From: Thraustochytrium sp. TN22
Taxonomy: Eukaryota; Sar; Bigyra; Thraustochytrida; Thraustochytriidae
Direction of reading: 5' to 3'
Assembly (NCBI GenBank): GCA_013306675.1
Contig: JABLUY010000003.1
Coordinates: 367,711-431,710 of the forward strand
DNA length: 64,000 nt
Positions 61,778-64,000 of this stretch are shown piece by piece; the stretch's first letter is position 1; each line of letters opens with the position of its first letter. The notes beneath the pieces were generated by a model. The model was not told the DNA's origin and made no database searches. It saw only the letters and a list, made by a program, of their open reading frames with translations. The translations under genes and the position numbers were made by a program.

Positions 61778-61809
<32 letters not shown>

Positions 61810-62598
61810 ATGGTTATGGTCGTCGTCATCGTCGTCCTCGGCAGCGTTGGCGCCACGTGTTTCTTGCAGTGGCCACGGCTGAAACGCTCTTCCTTGATAA
61901 AGGCCCTGGACGAGCGGCACGTCTTGCGCCGCGCCGCGCAGCATCTCCTCAATGTGCTCGTCGGACAGCGCGGGCGCGCCTGCGTGGCTCACACTGGCGC
62001 TGGCGGCCTCGGAACCGTCAATCTCGTCGTACATATCCTCATGGTACTGCGCCTGGCTGCGATCGTTGAGGTGGTTGTCCTCGACTTGGTCGTCGTGGTC
62101 GTCCTCGTCGTCGTCGCGCACGCGGCTCTCCACGAAGCGCGCGTGCGACAGCAGCGCGAAACTCGTGCGCGCCTCGCAGAGATCGACGTCGAGCAGGCGG
62201 GCGTGCGTCTCAAGGTCCTCGACGCGCTTCTGCAGGCCCCTGGTACGCGCGTACATTGCCTCGGCGAAGGCGTCCAGGTACGCGACGAGTGGCGCCGCCG
62301 CCGTGGCGGAGGAGGCGGAAGCGGAGGAGGAGGAGGAGGAGGAGGAGGAGGAGGAGCTTGACGACCTCGAGTACGACGAGGTAGCCGAGGCGTCCCTCGT
62401 GCGAGGCGCGCGTGACCCCAGCGCCGCTGCCGCTGCGCCAGAAATGGCCAGGGCGGCATGGCGCGGCAACGACGAGGTCGACGAGGCTTGCAACGGGGAG
62501 GGCGTGCGTGGCTTGGCGTCGCGCAGCGCGGCGAGCAAGTCGTCGCGGCCCGTGAGCGGCGCGACTACCGCTCGCGCCGCTGGCTGCGGCGCCATCAT
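61060..62598 (-). CDS. FAM21: WASH-complex FAM21 (WASHC2)-like protein, short
   Basis: 512 aa from the ATG at 62598; the longer frame starts with TTG. A segment at ~residues 105-165 ('YLDAFAEAMYARTRGLQKRV' ... 'LLSHARFVESRVRDDD') matches the N-terminal head domain of FAM21 as I know it (FLQEFSQ...LSNTQFIENRVYDEE). A poly-Ser run precedes it. The rest is a disordered acidic tail with short LF-acidic elements ('LFASLFDSDDEHSDDE'), like the LFa motifs that bind retromer and capping protein. A long Asp-His alternation (~residue 255, coded at 61780-61815) is a specific oddity. FAM21 anchors the WASH Arp2/3-activating complex to endosomes. Other WASH subunits are not in this window. It is much shorter than animal FAM21. 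Confidence 0.7.
61780..61815 (-). repeat. GTGGTC repeat coding (Asp-His)n in the FAM21-like protein
   Basis: Tandem hexanucleotide read on the minus strand as Asp-His pairs, flanked by Asp and Glu runs. Confidence 0.9.
62322..62355 (-). repeat. (GAG)n tract coding poly-Ser in the FAM21-like protein
   Basis: GAG/GGA run on the plus strand, read as TCC/Ser on the minus strand. Confidence 0.9.
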
Positions 62599-62804
62599 CC
62601 TCACGGAGGAGAAGTTGAGCCCTGCGCTGTGGCTGCGCCACTCGGTTTTGGCTCCTCTCGGTTTTTCAAGTGATCCCGAAGGCCAGGATGGGACGAGCAC
62701 TGCAGGCCAGGCAAGCAAGAAAGAAGCAAAGCAGGAAAGCAGTCAAAACAGTCACTCCTTCACTCACGGTCGTCAAGTTACGGCAGGCAGAGAGGGAGGC
62801 TAGT

Positions 62805-63563
62805 TTAGAGGGCGCCGGCCTCCTTGAGCTTGCTGATGACGTCGTCGACGGAGTCGACCTTGACGCCGGCCTGGCGCTGGGGCGGGTCCTCGACGGAGGT
62901 GTACTGCACGTGCGGGGACAGGTCGATGCCGAGGTCCTCAGCCTTGATCTCCTCGATCTTCTTCTTCTTGGCCTTCATGATGTTGGGGAGGGTGGCGTAG
63001 CGGGGCTCGTTGAGGCGGAGGTCCGCGGTGATGACGGCGGGGAGGCCGAGGTCGATCTTCTGCAGACCGCCGTCGATCTCGCGCGTAACGCTAACCTTGC
63101 TGCCGTCGACGGCGAGCTCCGAGGCGAAGGTGCCCTGCGGCGCGTCGAGCAGGCCGGCGAGCATCTGGCCGGTCTGGTTGTTGTCGCCGTCGATGGACTG
63201 CTTGCCCAGAATGTACATATCCGGAGACTCCTTCTCGCCAATGGCCTTGAGCACCTTGGCGACGGCGAGCGGCTGCAGCTCGGTGTCATGGCGCATGTCC
63301 GTCACGATGTGGATGCCGCGGTCGGCGCCCATGGCGAGCGCGGTGCGCAGGGTCTCCTGGGCGGCCTTGGGGCCCACGCTGACGGCGATCACCTCCTTGG
63401 CGATCTTCTTCTCCTTGAGCCGCACAGCCTCCTCGCACGCGATCTCGCAGAACGGGTTCATGGACATCTTGACGTTGGCCAGGTCCACGGCCGACTTGTC
63501 GGCCTTGACGCGCACCTTGACAGCGTAGTCAAGGGTACGCTTGACGGCCACCATGACCTTCAT
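62805..63563 (-). CDS. ETFB: Electron transfer flavoprotein beta subunit
   Basis: 252 aa, the usual ETF-beta length, from the ATG at 63563. The N-terminus '[19 protein letters not shown]' and '[17 protein letters not shown]' are diagnostic. The C-terminal part has the ETF-beta signature ('[20 protein letters not shown]' then '[20 protein letters not shown]') and '[20 protein letters not shown]' for the nucleotide (AMP)-binding region. ETF passes electrons from acyl-CoA and amino-acid dehydrogenases to ETF:ubiquinone oxidoreductase in mitochondria; the partner alpha subunit is not in this window. No long presequence, as is usual for ETF-beta. It lies in tandem on the same strand upstream of the FAM21-like gene. 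Confidence 0.95.
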   Translation of the reverse strand: MKVMVAVKRTLDYAVKVRVKADKSAVDLANVKMSMNPFCEIACEEAVRLKEKKIAKEVIAVSVGPKAAQETLRTALAMGADRGIHIVTDMRHDTELQPLAVAKVLKAIGEKESPDMYILGKQSIDGDNNQTGQMLAGLLDAPQGTFASELAVDGSKVSVTREIDGGLQKIDLGLPAVITADLRLNEPRYATLPNIMKAKKKKIEEIKAEDLGIDLSPHVQYTSVEDPPQRQAGVKVDSVDDVISKLKEAGAL

Positions 63564-64000
63564 TGTGCTTAGAGGCGCGGTGAGCGGACGGGCGGACGAC
63601 TTGCTGCGTGCCTCGGCCGGTCTCTGCTGCGGGTTTCGTTCAATCTGTCAGTCAGTCTTTCTGCCTCCAGGATCTTTCATGTCCTCTGCTCGCTTCTGCT
63701 CGCTTTCGCTTGTGCAAAGGAATCAGGCGAGCGCGCGAGCAGAGCCGTCAAGCGCGCAGCCGCGCGCGGGCGCGCGCGCGTGCAGGCGTGCGCGGGGGCG
63801 GCAGAGCGCGCGCGGCGTGTGGGGCAGCGGCCGCGCTGCACGGCCACCTCTGCCAGGCTAGGACTAGCCAGGCAGAGCGGGCAGCAGGAGGCCGAGGCCG
63901 ACCAGGCAGGTGGTCCCGCGCCATGCTGCACATGCCGCTCGCACGCCGCGGCGTACGTCATGCGCCCAGTTCGTGTCTGCACAATCCTCGGCACGCTGGC
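63564..64000. other. ETF-beta promoter side, right edge
   Basis: 437 bp of GC-rich DNA upstream of the ETF-beta gene to the window edge. No coding content or RNA gene recognised. Confidence 0.4.

Overview
This is nuclear DNA of a GC-rich, gene-dense eukaryote, not a prokaryote. The genes are eukaryote-specific (WASH-complex FAM21, PP2A B56, R-SNARE-type longin, DWNN/RBBP6 E3, SPF45-like, mitochondrial carrier, SERF, UPF0598). There are no operons, and one gene has four exons with GT-AG introns of 68-107 bp that keep phase exactly. Almost every other gene is a single long open frame. Such few-intron coding, LRR/FN3 receptors with many membrane spans and very large secreted proteins fit a stramenopile-type protist, with thraustochytrids/labyrinthulomycetes as the best guess. 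That assignment is inference and low confidence.

Layout. 1-13 kb: the 3' end of a TPR gene, a secreted RCC1-like propeller (-), a large LRR-FN3 polytopic receptor/channel (+), a spliced mitochondrial citrate-type carrier (-), a triple-KH RNA-binding protein (-), then about 2.2 kb without a gene. 13-30 kb: an SCP2 sterol carrier, an orphan 555-aa protein, an MFSD14-like MFS transporter whose 3' end is tandemly duplicated together with the end of the convergent UPF0598 gene, a longin protein, a DWNN-RING E3 ligase, a PH-like/PP2A-B56 fusion with a second 3'-end duplication, and an alpha carbonic anhydrase.

29.9-38 kb is the accessory-looking part. It holds a decayed DNA transposon bounded by imperfect inverted repeats (YqaJ-type nuclease segment followed by a piggyBac-like transposase C-terminal half, broken by frameshifts). 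Next comes a small decayed coding relic. Then there are three minus-strand genes for secreted or membrane proteins, at least two of which look like divergent members of one family I cannot name. A third 3'-end duplication lies among them.

38-64 kb: an SPF45-motif protein, a WD-like propeller, a SYLF-WW-WW protein (lipid/actin), a Golgi-type GlcNAc-transferase, SERF/4F5, a 2,498-aa SH3-C2-SAM-SAM-EF-hand scaffold, a 1,905-aa secreted multidomain protein, a short FAM21 homologue and ETF-beta. Several products suggest endosome/trafficking themes (FAM21, SYLF-WW, longin), but genes are not co-ordinated as an operon.

Most promising for a second look: the YqaJ/piggyBac chimera with its terminal repeats, the repeated occurrence of 3'-terminal tandem gene duplications, the unnamed secreted/membrane family at 32.4-37.9 kb, and the PH-B56 fusion.
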